64,000 bases of DNA from Pontederia crassipes (taxonomy: Eukaryota > Streptophyta > Magnoliopsida > Commelinales > Pontederiaceae). The stretch is from NCBI GenBank assembly GCA_030549335.1, contig CM060189.1:53290917-53354916 (forward strand), in the 5' to 3' direction. The position numbers and the translations under genes are program-made. The notes beneath the pieces were generated by a model. It was not told where the DNA came from. It saw only the letters and a list, made by a program, of their open reading frames with translations, and did no database searches. Shown here one piece after another: positions 11,865-23,700 of this stretch. Every line of letters starts with the position of its first letter. Position 1 is the first letter of the stretch.

Positions 11865-14800
11865 TGTAGGATCTCAAAGCACCAAGAGAGGAAAAGAATT
11901 GGTGTTTAAAATCGAAAATGTCGATTTCACAAAATACATTGTAGAAGCTTAAAACTGATTCATTAATCCTTTCAAATCAATTCAATTTATATCATGAATA
12001 TAATATGAGAGGAAGAGAGAGAACAAACACAAAGAACATGATGGTTGTTGACAATATTTGGCCACACCATGGTCTACGTCCTCGTTCTAACTTCTTGACC
12101 TTGAGACAACCGGAGATTCGACTAAACTCTTCCTTTGTTCCAAATGGGACAAGGAAGAAAAGTCATTTACATCAATCAAATTTTCTTTATTTCGAGAGGC
12201 AAGACAATCTCTCCTCTTAGGAATTTAATATTTTCTCTCGCTCAAGATGGAAGATATGGAACTTTTTTTACATAGGAACTCTCTCTATTTTTCTGAACAA
12301 TTATTTCTCTTTTTTACAATGACAAGCTCACAAGAGTAAAAGAAAGAAAATAGAGAAAGATAAAATGAAAACTCCAAGGAAAAGATCTTTTTTTATAACT
12401 TGAAGTTTTTTTTTTCAATGATTGGATTGGTGACTATGCTTCTAGTTTGACACTCCTTTTTTAGGTTTCAATATGTGAAAATTTTATCCACAATTTGTTC
12501 CACAAATTTCTCATTCAAAACTAGCCATTACTGTTCATTCCAGCCGTGGACCGGTTGACCGCATTAATGAACCGATCGACTGGTCTAATGAGCGTTGCAC
12601 TTATTTTCTCACTGACCGCAGCTGGTCAGTCGATCGGATCATCAACCGGTCAATCGATCGGTATTGTCTCGGCATCAACCGGGGTAGACTCAATTTTGAT
12701 CGATCAATCGCATCTCTATTTGGTCGACCGGCCTTCTTTGCTTCGACCAGCAAGTTGACCGATCGACCTACACTATTTTGAGCATAAGTTTTTGCACAGT
12801 TATCCAAATTAGATAAGTTTGGATTCTATGGATAGCTAACATGATTCTACAAAATTTTCATTCATCCATAATCTATTAAAATCATAGTCAATTATTTAAT
12901 CAAAATTAGTGCATAAAATTATCTCTTTTTCTTTAAACTTTTTCAGCATTTAACTTTAATCTTTCGAAATTTGCATCATCAAAACATAATTTTATATGTC
13001 ATTAAAATTTTACTCCAACAATCTCCTCCTTTTTTATGAAGACAAACCGAGAAATATGAAAAATTTATAAGTTATGAAAAAGTTGTAAAATCTTGTAAAT
13101 TCAATTTTACTCCTCTTAAAACTTAGTTTTCCTTACAATGATAGATATTTACATAAGTACTAATTGTAAGGCCCTCTTCATATAGAGTCATATTCATATC
13201 ATATTTCTCCCCTTTTGTTTCATCAAAAAGTGGTTTGCACATGAAAGACATAAGAAACCATATCTAATTTCCCCTTTGTCTTTTAGAAAAATTTATTCTC
13301 CCCTTTTTTCATAAACATCTAAAATGTAACATCATAAAGAGCTATAAAATATGTAAAAAATAGCTCCCCTAAATTTATGGCTATCTTAAAAATGAAATCA
13401 AATTGATTTATAGGTTATGAAAATCACATGTTTCAAAAAAATGCATTAAGAATCGAAATATTGCATAAAACTTTGATACAACAATGACCAATTTTAGAAA
13501 TTAAAAGTTGGAAGATTTACATGCTCCCATTATCACGATGATCAATTTTCTTTTTCTGTTTTATATGTTTATCTTTTCTTTCAAAGAAATAGTAATTTTA
13601 AAATTTGAGTGAAATCTTTCACGATGCCTTCTCATTTTCAATTCCACTTGTCCTTTGCTTTACATGTGAGGCACACCTGAAAAGCAATTGTGTAACATTT
13701 GGTATTCAAATTTCTTTGGGTTCTATTCTATTAAAAAAATGTTCCTTTTAGAACCCACATCATGCTTATTTTGCATTGATATGCGTAATGATCATAAAAG
13801 TCACATGTAAAAGATTTGAAATATGATTTTCTATCATAGGAATGATTAGATTTTCAATAAGAGTTTTTATGTTTAAAATGATTCCTAAGATTATTTTTCC
13901 TTATATGAAAAATAGTCTTATCGTTATTTTGTGTATTTTTCAAAAAAGTATTTTTCATGTTTTACTTTGTCTAAAGAACATGCTAAGTTTACAATTTCAC
14001 ATACATGTATAATTTTCAAAATATTAATTTCTTTTTTTAAGTTTTCATTTTCCATAAAACATGTATCATTTTCCTCTTTTAATTTTTCAAGCTCATGTAG
14101 TAAATTTTCATCTAAGAATTTTTATAAAGAAATATTTTTCTTTTGTAACTCATCATTCAATACAATCAATTTTAGATTCTCACCTCTTAAAGTTTCATAA
14201 GATGCACAAGATAATGAAATAGAATCATCATTTTCCTTTTTTGAGAGAATCATAGTTATCTTTCAAGATATGAAAATCATTTATCAAAGTTTCCTTTTTC
14301 TTTTTTAGAGAAATATGCTTTTGAATAAGAGAAGCAAATTCTTTATGAACATCAAAAGCAACATTAACCTCATCATCACTATCATTAGTAGAGGAATAAG
14401 ATGAAGTTGAGGTTATCTCATCATCCTCACTTTTTGCCATTAAGCATAACGCTTCATTCTTGGATGTCGTGAATGTAGAACTATCGTTTTCTTCATTGTC
14501 CATATTTGACGTGTCATTTTTGTCAAAGTTGCTACATTCTTATCTTTCTAGGAATAAAAGACATTTTTTGTATTGTAGTCAAGTTTTTCAATCACCATTT
14601 GAAAATCGTCATATTCAAAGAAAGAAATATTAATAGAAACACCATTTAAAATCTTCTTTAGCTTTTTAAAACCATTTTCTATAACTTCCCACATATCAAA
14701 ATCAATGAAACAAAAGAATAGTCTTGAGAACTCGGTGGGACAAAAACTCACCATTTTCTATGCCTTCATTCTAGCTTTCCAAGAAGCAAAAGACTAGTCT

Positions 14801-15220
14801 TAAAAATTGGGTGTGTCAAAAATGAAAGATCATTCTCTAAAAAATGATGTCATGCTCTAAAAGATGGTTAAATCTTAAAAAAAAATTAGAACAACCTTAC
14901 TCAGATACCAATTGTAGGATCCCAAAGCACCAAGAGGAAAGGGTGAATTGGTGTTTAAAATCGAAAATACCGAATTCATAAAATATGTTGCGGAAGCTTA
15001 AAATCGATTCGTTAATCTTCATATCATAAACAGAATATGAGAGGAAGAACACAGTAGTTGTTGACGAGATTCGTCCACACCTTGGCTTACGTCCTCGCTT
15101 CGACTTCTCGACCTCGAGACCGTCGAAAATTTCACTAAACTCTTCCTTTGTTATTTATCATTCATCTAGAATTATTAAAATCATAGTGCATAAAGTTATC
15201 ATTTTTTCTTTAAAATTTAC
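11865..15220 (-). mobile_element. Ty1/copia-type LTR retrotransposon, shortened and broken
   Basis: The left LTR spans about 11865-13020 and starts (plus strand) tgtaggatctcaaagcacc. The right LTR starts at 14913 (tgtaggatcccaaagcacc) and is shorter. Directly inside the right LTR the minus strand reads ATTGGTATCTGAGT, a primer-binding-site position. Inside the left LTR the minus strand has a purine tract, AAAAAAGGAGGAGAT, ending at 13021. These place the element on the minus strand. The inside (13021-14912) holds gag-like pieces (LCLMAKSEDDEITSTSSYSS) related to those at 789-1067. It has no full pol, is broken in several places and is not recent. Confidence 0.7.
12540..12775. repeat. Short palindromic tandem motif (gatcgg/accggt) inside LTR
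   Basis: Words such as accggt, cgatcgg and gatcgatc recur throughout this GC-richer patch of the left LTR. The matching place in the shorter right LTR lacks it. Repeats of this kind are usual in long LTRs of this family. Confidence 0.55.
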
Positions 15221-15573
15221 CATGTATACTAATCCTTACGTATTTGGACCATATTATGCAAATTATATATTACAAAGTATAGATTCAAAGAGTTATATAT
15301 TGCTATTCACAAAATCATACATTCTGCGAATGCCTGGTTAACTTTTTGAACCTTAGGCTGCACTGCTCTATGATCATCACAAAAACCTATATAGTGATTC
15401 AGACTTTGGCACAGAGAAAATGACACAGAAATCATCTAATCTAGACATCCTTTACATAACGTTGGATTATGTACATGCAGAACTGCAGACAATCAGGAGG
15501 CCTTTTCCTTAGGTTGACTTGAGTCTGTCCAGCCGGAACTTCTTCTGCGTTTTCCGAAAGATCAACGCGGTTT

Positions 15574-18421
15574 TTAGTCCAAAATCCAAATGTTCGGATG
15601 GAAACTAAACAGAGAAGTCGAAGGGAACAAATTTTTTCTAACCAGAAGGGCATGGACCTCTGTCAGAAGAGGCTGGAGCAGTGACACCAGACCCAATATG
15701 TCTGACTTCAGGGTGTCATAGCTTTTTTCCTTCCCCATTAGCAAGTTAGTGAAGAATTTCCTCTCGGGGATGAGCTTCAGTGCTACCTGCTAGCGATAAT
15801 CACTCATCAAATCTGAATTCTGATAGCTGAAGATAAGGTAGAGGCAAATCACATTACCTTGTAAGCAGCTGATGATATCCAACCATGCCATGGCTTCAGA
15901 GTGGTTTTATATGCTTCTTCCACTGCTTCATCAAGGCTCAACTGGGAATCTTTACTCAGTATCTCCAGAAGTGTTAAGTTGAAATCTATGGACCTGTTGG
16001 CACCAAGAGATTCGAGGCATGAGAACGAATAATGTGCAGCCTTGCAGTCCTACGGGATATTTTGTATTACTGCTGGAGAATAGTTACAGTGCAAATGATG
16101 CTTTCATGATGATTACCTCAATTCATGGTTGCTAATGAAAGTGATTATTTGTGACAATAATTAGTAAAATAAAGTCATGCTTAAGAATAATTGCCTTGTA
16201 AGCCACAGTATAGATCTAGAACAGCTGTCAGCCTTTCTTGATGTCCCCTCGTTGACCTCTCTCGTCAAGATCTCCAACAAGCTAGAATATACTGGTGGAT
16301 CCAACACATACAGATCTTCCAATCTCTGCACGAGAATAAGAAGAAGAAAACAAAAATTATTGAAACAGACACTGTCTTGAAGAACATTGAACTGCCTAGA
16401 AAAGAATTGTCCTTGTGCGTTTCCGTTAAGAGAAGGGTGAAATTTCATTAGTCTACTCAATCTCGAGATGAAAGCTGATGGACGATGACCCCAATTAAAC
16501 CAGTTCCATCTTGAATTGGAAAAAAACATTATTAAATGCCCCATTCATAGTTAGACAAGGATGACAGGAGGTACAGTAAATGTTATGACTTCTCAGCTTA
16601 ATTATCAAGCAGTTCATGGGGCGGGGTGATCCTTTATGGCACCTTCTTCCTCACAGAAATGCAATTAGTCCAACTTGGTTGTCTCTCTCACATGTGAAAA
16701 TGATGCTGGAGGTGGGGCAGTTGGAATTGTGTGGATGGCACAAGCCAATGGGACCAACCCTTCAATCAGAACAGAAGAATACAAAAGATGCTGAAAGACA
16801 ATCATCACAGGAAGTAGATGAGGTTCCACATCCCCATTTCTTTTTTTTTTTACATCAAGAAAATGTCACCAATTAGGACTTCCTTTCTACCCTGCCCATA
16901 TCTAGAATTTGGTCCCCATTTCCTTGACCAAGTGTTCCAGCATGGTTAAAAGTTAACCAGGACATCTTTCTTAATTTATGTGAGTTATGGGAAAATATCT
17001 CGGAATCTTTGTTTTGCAAAATTTTTAAACTTAAACTATATGGACTTCTTAATCTTAGGGGCATAAAGTATTCTATGAAGAGAATATAAAACTTCGATTA
17101 TAAACGGAGACATTTCGTGTTGTTTTGGGCAACCTAAATATAAATAATACTAATTGTGCACCTCGATGTTCCTTTGGATGTCATGTCTCAATACTGCCAT
17201 GGTCGGCCCTATTTTATCTGCACAGTACAAGACAGATCAGAACAAAACCATGGTAAAATATCAAATTATTTCAGAGGCAAATAAATAAAGACATCAATGG
17301 ATGTTAAGTTTCAGTAACAGCTTACCCACTACATTATAACAACCATGACCTGAACACTTGCACAAAAGTCACCAAGTTGTACAAATAATAAGAAGGACAA
17401 CAAAAGAGTGACAACTACACTTCTCTCAGAAAATGGAACAAGGAGAAAAAAAATTCAGAAGAAACAGAAATTATTGGAGGTCGCTGTTTTATCCCCTTTA
17501 TTACGCTAGTTGAGGATCTTGATGGTAGATCATACTATAAACTTAGCATGAGAGTAGTCCAAGAGACTACTACTACCTCTAAAATATGAAACAAATATAA
17601 TCGTGGTGGGGTGACTTTATTTATTACACAAAATATGTTAATTTTTTTTATTAGTTTCCATTTTTATTTACTACTAGTAGGAGTGTAGGACCATGGATAT
17701 CTTGTAAAAACAAGAAACCGTGTCGACGGCATGTTGACAAGTTTAGGAATTGGTATGCATGGTAAGAAATACAAGCTACCAATTACCTTTGGACTACATG
17801 TTACCAATTAACACCATGACAGTATGATATCCGAAGCTGAACAGGTGGTTCAAAAGATCAGCAGGGGAGGATCGGAGGGGGGAAATAAAACTGTCAGCAA
17901 GAGACGTCAAGAAAACACAAACAATATGGCGAGACATGCATTGATTGGCCATGTCTTGTGTGTTGAGGAGTAGAAAGATAACAAGCAAAAAAAAAAAAGA
18001 TGGTTTCTTCCTGCAATTGGTTTGTTACAGTACAGCAAGCAAACAGAGGAAAGCCAAGATGAACATAACAGCGATCGAGAATTCGAGATTGATGCAGATT
18101 TAGATGGGAGAGACGAGAGAGAAAGAAGCACGCACCCAGGAACCGAACGAGCAAGTTGGAGGCGACAAGGAACGCAAGGGTGGATGCCTTCTCATCCTGC
18201 CGCACCACCAAAGACAGCTCCTCAATGGCCAACCTTATCTCGGACCAATCCCTCTTCTTCTTCCTCCTCCTCTTCTCCTCCTCCACCTCCTTCTCCTCCT
18301 CCTCCTCTTCCTCCTCTTCTTCCTCTGACTTCTTCACCCTTTCTGTCGCCTCCTCTCCTTTGACCTTGCTGTGGCCATCACAGCGGGCTAACGGTGGTTC
18401 TCCAGTATCAGACAGCACCAT
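15574..18421 (-). CDS. GLTP-domain glycolipid/sphingolipid transfer protein, ACD11-like
   Basis: Five exons read as one protein of 273 aa: 18421-18136, 17217-17162, 16325-16195, 15993-15858 and 15786-15574. Family knowledge: GLTP-fold proteins carry single glycolipids or sphingolipids between membranes in the cytosol, and plant ACD11-type members affect cell death. Key residues of the GLTP lipid headgroup site are seen: D108 and N112 in LRHDIQRNIERL, W155 in SILWLTR and H194 in KPWHGW. The lysine usual after D and N in human GLTP is R115 here. The first 57 residues are an acidic then basic tail made by a simple repeat and lie outside the domain. The ATG at 18421 sits in accATGG, and an upstream ATG in another frame stops quickly. 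Three of the four introns are GT-AG; intron 3 seems to begin with GC (see findings). The C-terminus after VHALLVRK is not typical. Partner lipid unknown. Confidence 0.88.
18136..18421 (-). other. Exon 1 of the GLTP gene with Glu/Lys/Arg-rich low-complexity tail
   Basis: Residues 33-43 are all glutamate and residues 50-57 are mostly Arg/Lys, encoded by a TCC/TCT-type simple repeat at 18246-18330 (plus-strand sense). The domain proper begins at about residue 59 (WSEIRLAIEELS). The repeat also opens long serine- and proline-rich frames on the plus strand, which I do not count as genes. Confidence 0.75.
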
Positions 18422-20745
18422 TGGTGGGGGGTTGGGGGCTCTGGATTCAGAGACGCCTGTGCTGCGGTCTTCTGCTCCCCGCGGCCATTAGAGGAGGAAG
18501 AAAGGGAGGGGGGAGGTCAACGACGAGGGAGTGGTGCAGATGATGCTGACTTCTTCCTCGCTCAGCTCAGCTCAGCTGTTGGAATTCTAAATTGCGATCA
18601 AGTGTCCCGTGCCGTGCACAAACCAAACCCCGTCCCTATGCGGCCAAATTATTGCACCTGTCTTCATCTCTGGCCATGCACAATGATCCATAATTATTAG
18701 TATTAGTACTAGTTTATGTTTTCTCTGTGTTCTTATTTTTTTATCTTCAAGTTACAAGGAAGCGTGAGGTAGCAACGTGACGCTTCCACAAGACAGAGAC
18801 TGGAGCGTATTAAAAAGTTAACAGTGTTGAGAACGAGGCTTTTAAATGCAATGATTTCTTTTTTTAATGTGAGAGATTTTTTTCCCCATAGTAACTTATT
18901 TGAATTGATTCAATTGAATATTAAAAGAAAAGGAAGCAGAATTAAACTTTTAAGGCTGCTGCTGAAAAAAATATTTATTGTCGCTAAAATTGTTTCCATT
19001 TCGAATAATTCAAAAAAAAACTAGTGAGTGAAGTTGCACCAAAAATATAAGTTTTACATAATTTTTAAGTTTTAACTGTTGTAAAAATTAGTCCACGCTT
19101 ATCCACGCTTGATGGCTTTGTCCATTAATTTATTGCAGCCGGTTGCTTCGAATTTTTAAATTAGGTTTACGGGTTCACGATCTTATATCTTCGATTGTTG
19201 CTATTTTCATAGTCAAAACTACTAATCTCTTGTCTTTATCCACGCAGAATTTGTTATATATCACGAATATTGAAACATTTACGTTTGTCCACCGATAACC
19301 AAGTAGTTTGATTTTTTTATTAAATTTATGAGAGTAATTCGATATTTGAACACAAATATTAATATAAATGTTAATCAAATGAATTACTATAAAGATTGAA
19401 TCGTCAATCTCGATTGGTATGATTTTAGTATCTTATATATCTATATAGGGTTTAATGATCACTTCACATACTTTTCGTATCCTACTTTTTTTTATATGTT
19501 TCTTTATTAGTAATTTAAAAGATCATCGGTGATAATAAAAAAAATAATTCAAATTATTAATAAAAATTATATTATTATTTCATAAATTTATAGACTTATG
19601 AATATTATTATCATTCATAATAGGTATAATTATTTTTTATTATGCATAACTATTTTTAATTATTCTCTAAATTATTAGTAAAATGATATATCGAAAACAC
19701 AAAAGAAATTATGTCTATGAACCCTAAAAACATGTATGTGTGTGTGTTTGTGTGTGTATATATTCCATTGTGCAAATAAGCTTTTATAGCTAACAGGGTT
19801 TGGCTACATCATGGTGTGTCTGTGTGGCCAACTATTGTTTGTCACTCGTCACCCTGATGAAGAGGGAAATTAAATAATATCCATTAAATAAAATTTGAAT
19901 GGCCAATATTGTTGAAGCTTTATTTAAGAATCTTCTTGAATTTAATTATTAGGGCCTAGTTGGAGTAACCAAATTTATAATTTGATCCGAGTCTGTTGGA
20001 CATCTTGAAATTTTAAGAGGGACCGTTGTATGACTTTTCCTGGCTTGATTGCCTTGCAAGTTGCAACCTCTAGTCCCTATGGATGAATTAGTATTTGATT
20101 AATAACAATAGCAAACAGATATATTTGTCCCAGCCCAATCCGTTGAGTCGCCTCGGTTCGGACGTCGACTTTCCACATTATTATTTTCATAAAATTTTTT
20201 CTTTAAATATAAATCAAGTTTCTAAAAAAAATAATTTTCAAAGATTTAATGTATTTTCACTTGAGAGCAATTTTAAATGCATGTAAAAAACCTCAAAAGA
20301 TCACAGGCCGAGTCAAGTTGACTCAAGTTTGACCGAATCATGTATGGTCGGGTCGAAAAATAGCAATCAATCGACACCCATAACGACAAACTAGAAACAA
20401 TTATTATATCATAAATACAGAGCACACGGTGCTTCTTTTTACACATCTAAATAAAGACACTGTATGAGTCGCATATTCGTAAAGCCCCTACATTTTTTGT
20501 AGAGTCAATTTTTGTATCGATATCAGCTGTGTACAAACTCTGCCAAATTGGCATGTTTTCAGAGAGTTCCGACTACAATGCTGATGTTGTAAATGGACAT
20601 ACATGATAACTAAAACTGTATACAAATTTTATACAGAGTGGAGTGGGATTATAGCTGCAAAACTGGTAATTAAAACATAAACCCTCAGATTCTCCTAGCA
20701 TCATGGCGAACTGCCTGACATGCATCACAATTCACAGGAAAGCTG
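18422..20745. other. Intergenic: GLTP promoter side and ABC1K 3' side
   Basis: From 18422 to about 18650 lies the likely 5' region of the GLTP gene, including a short tagctcagctcagctc-type repeat near 18560. The rest is AT-rich, with a TG microsatellite at about 19735-19760. The stretch just above 20400 may be the 3' untranslated part of the ABC1K gene. I saw no other gene or RNA. Confidence 0.45.
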
Positions 20746-23700
20746 CTACCTGGCTGACAGAATTGAATCGCTCCATGTAAGCATGATATCGCGTGTGACC
20801 GAAGGTAAATCTGCACCCAAGCATCAATCTTTTGAGTCAAACATGCCAAGTTTATGTTGCTGAGATATGGACATGGACAATGGTGAATATTTCACCTCGA
20901 AGGACCTCGAAGGCCATTGAAGGTATATCTACTTCGTCTTCGACCAATCTATATACATCTACAAGCTATAACAAGAACAAGATTAATTGACTAAAGCGAA
21001 CAATAAAGGTGGTACCTTTACTCTACAATAAAGACGCAAATGAATGAGAAATTCAACTCATAACAGCATGTTTGCAGACTACTCAGTCTCCTAGATCAAT
21101 AGAAGACATGCATATGTAACTGATATAACAATACCTTGCAGCTTTGTCTTGCTTCAAAAAGCATACCAACAGTTCCATAGACAAATATGTAACTCTTTGA
21201 GGCTTTACCTACCCGAATATAGACTTCGAGCCTCTGTGGCATTGGCAACCCAGATTCTGCGTCCTAAATAGTAGTGATAACAAGAGTTGACAAGGTTAAG
21301 GTTCAAAGAACCGCACTCGACCAGATTCAGACCGTGGCGCTCCATCTTGATACAAGTTTCATGAATATTTAACTGTTTGCTTTTAAAAAAAACTGTTTGC
21401 TGAGGAGGGAATGGTCTATTGGCTTATTGTCAAAGATGTAATGACTCAATTCAGATGAATAAGTAAATCTGGACGGATGCTCATGGCAATCATCCTCTAA
21501 ACTCCCAAAAAGAATATTTAAATGTGACACACTTAGTGCTGCTGAGAAATACAAGTGTCCTAATATCATACTAACATACAATAAGACCTAACGGGTAGAT
21601 GCCCACCCTGATGTCAACTATAACAAGTCTAATTCGCACAATAACAAGCTCTGCTGAGTTATCATTTCAATCATAACTAAGCAAGACTGATTTGTGCTCA
21701 TATATAACAGAATTAACATCTGGATTTATTCATGTAAGGCCAGTAGTTGTATCCAGTAATCAAACCTCTTTAACATGAAGTTTGGAGTCTTCTGTTAGAG
21801 CCATTATAAGTTGTCGACGAATCCCTGCATCAATCAGGAACATGCGTGCTCCATCCTTTATGGTCTCTGTCAAGTCGAGCTTCTTTGTCACTCGCAAACT
21901 CCTAGAACCTTGCCTGGATATAGCAAGCAAAGTTGTTAGACGACATAAATAAACAGAACCCGTGTCAAATGAGAAGAGTTGGAAAACCTGCTCTTCTGCT
22001 CCAATGCAGGATTTCTGTTCACCTTGGCTACATTTTCTTTTGCAAGAACTATGAGATTTTCAAGTCGCTTCCATTGAAAAACACCATCTTTAAATAAAAC
22101 CTTTATGCATTCATCATATAACCATTACATTTTGTCAGTCAAATAAAACATGAAAGGAATAAAGTAATCTCACGTTGAATTGTTGTAATGCTCAAACACG
22201 AAATACACAATTCTTCCTATGAGAAACAGATTTAATCCAACAATAGAGTGTTTCTGCCAAAGGTACTTGGTAATAAAGTTCAATGAGGTGACATATAGCC
22301 TAAATAATTTTGGAATCATTATCAGATCATTTTTTCCAATGTATATATTAGAACACATATAATTATCATGAAAGTTTTAAGAGGAAAGTAGTATGGTTAA
22401 TATTTGGATTACAGGAAAAAAAAGGAAAAGAACCAACAACAGCTTACCTGTATGAGGCGTTCACGAAGAGCAGGATTGGGGTCTGTAAGAAGACGCTTCG
22501 CCACATAAGGATACGCAACCTGCAATGACGGCCATCTTTTATATTCAAGGATAAAAATCCATTGTGAAACTTTTGAAAGAAATAATTAGAAATAAGTTAG
22601 GTATACACTTCTAAAATGATATTATTATCAGTTAAGACATTTCATCCTTAATTTAGACTCTGCATCTCAATTATCATCAACTGGAGGCAAATGCATATAT
22701 AACCACAAAAATTAGTCATATTGAGAACTGTGACAATGATTATCTACAATAAGAATCACTACATTAGTTAACAGTAGTAGCATTTCCATGCAAATCCAAC
22801 AATATACAACAAATTTTATACCTCCAGAAACTTGAACTCAGGCTTCAGCATGAAGCAGATTCCTTCTTGGGTCAACAAAGAACGAATAACAAGAGAAAAT
22901 CTCTCTGGAATACGAATGGGGTAATTGTATACAAGCTGATTAAATTTTCCTGTAAATGTCTACAGGAAGTTAACAACTTAACATACTTTCAGAAATTTGG
23001 ACAGAAGCAAATGTGGCAGTAAACATTACTTTGAATTTTGTCATAAAGGTGGAAGCAGTAAGAAACTGAAACATTATTCAGATTAAGGAGAGATCAATAC
23101 ATAATGCAATCAAATGTAAAATTGATAACCTCAAAATAGAGAAGCTATTTACATTAATGCAAGTCACCCTACAGTAGTTTGCTGCTTCAATCATGATATA
23201 TAAATAATTCTATTCCAGTAAGAATAACTTGTTGCCATTCTCATTTTCACATACAAAAAATACTTATAGAAGTTCGAACTCAAACAAAGGGAAACAGAAA
23301 CTCATTTTTTCTTTCAACTTATGTGTACACTGCAAACATGAAGACTATCTTATTGTATTTGTTCCAGCATATCATCTGACAATTGAGTAGATTCAGTACA
23401 TCCCCATCAAGATACTTGTTGCAGATATCAAGTGGGAGAGAAATCACATACAAAAGAAGACACCAAAGGTTTAGGAGTAATTTAATGATTACTAACCTAA
23501 CCCCCTCCTTTTGGGGAACTGTTATGCGAGAGCGACCACAAATTATGGAGAATCATAATTACAATTGGAGAACATATGAGGTTTTAGCGAGGTAGGGTGC
23601 AAGTGCTGCATGTCATTCTCGGGCATAAGACCATGTGTGGCGACTATGCGAAGGGGCACCTAACCAAGCCTATTTCGAGTATGCAGCGGAAAGATTTTGT

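Noticed and set aside
15994-16037. Longer exon 4 of the GLTP gene starting at GCTGCACATTATTCG
   Set aside because: It would add residues absent from the family and does not join exon 3 in frame; the AG at 15995-15994 gives RSIDFNLTLLE, which fits.
18022-18491. Plus-strand frames rich in Ser, Pro and Leu opposite GLTP exon 1
   Set aside because: They mirror the simple repeat that codes the Glu/Lys tail on the other strand and show no family resemblance.
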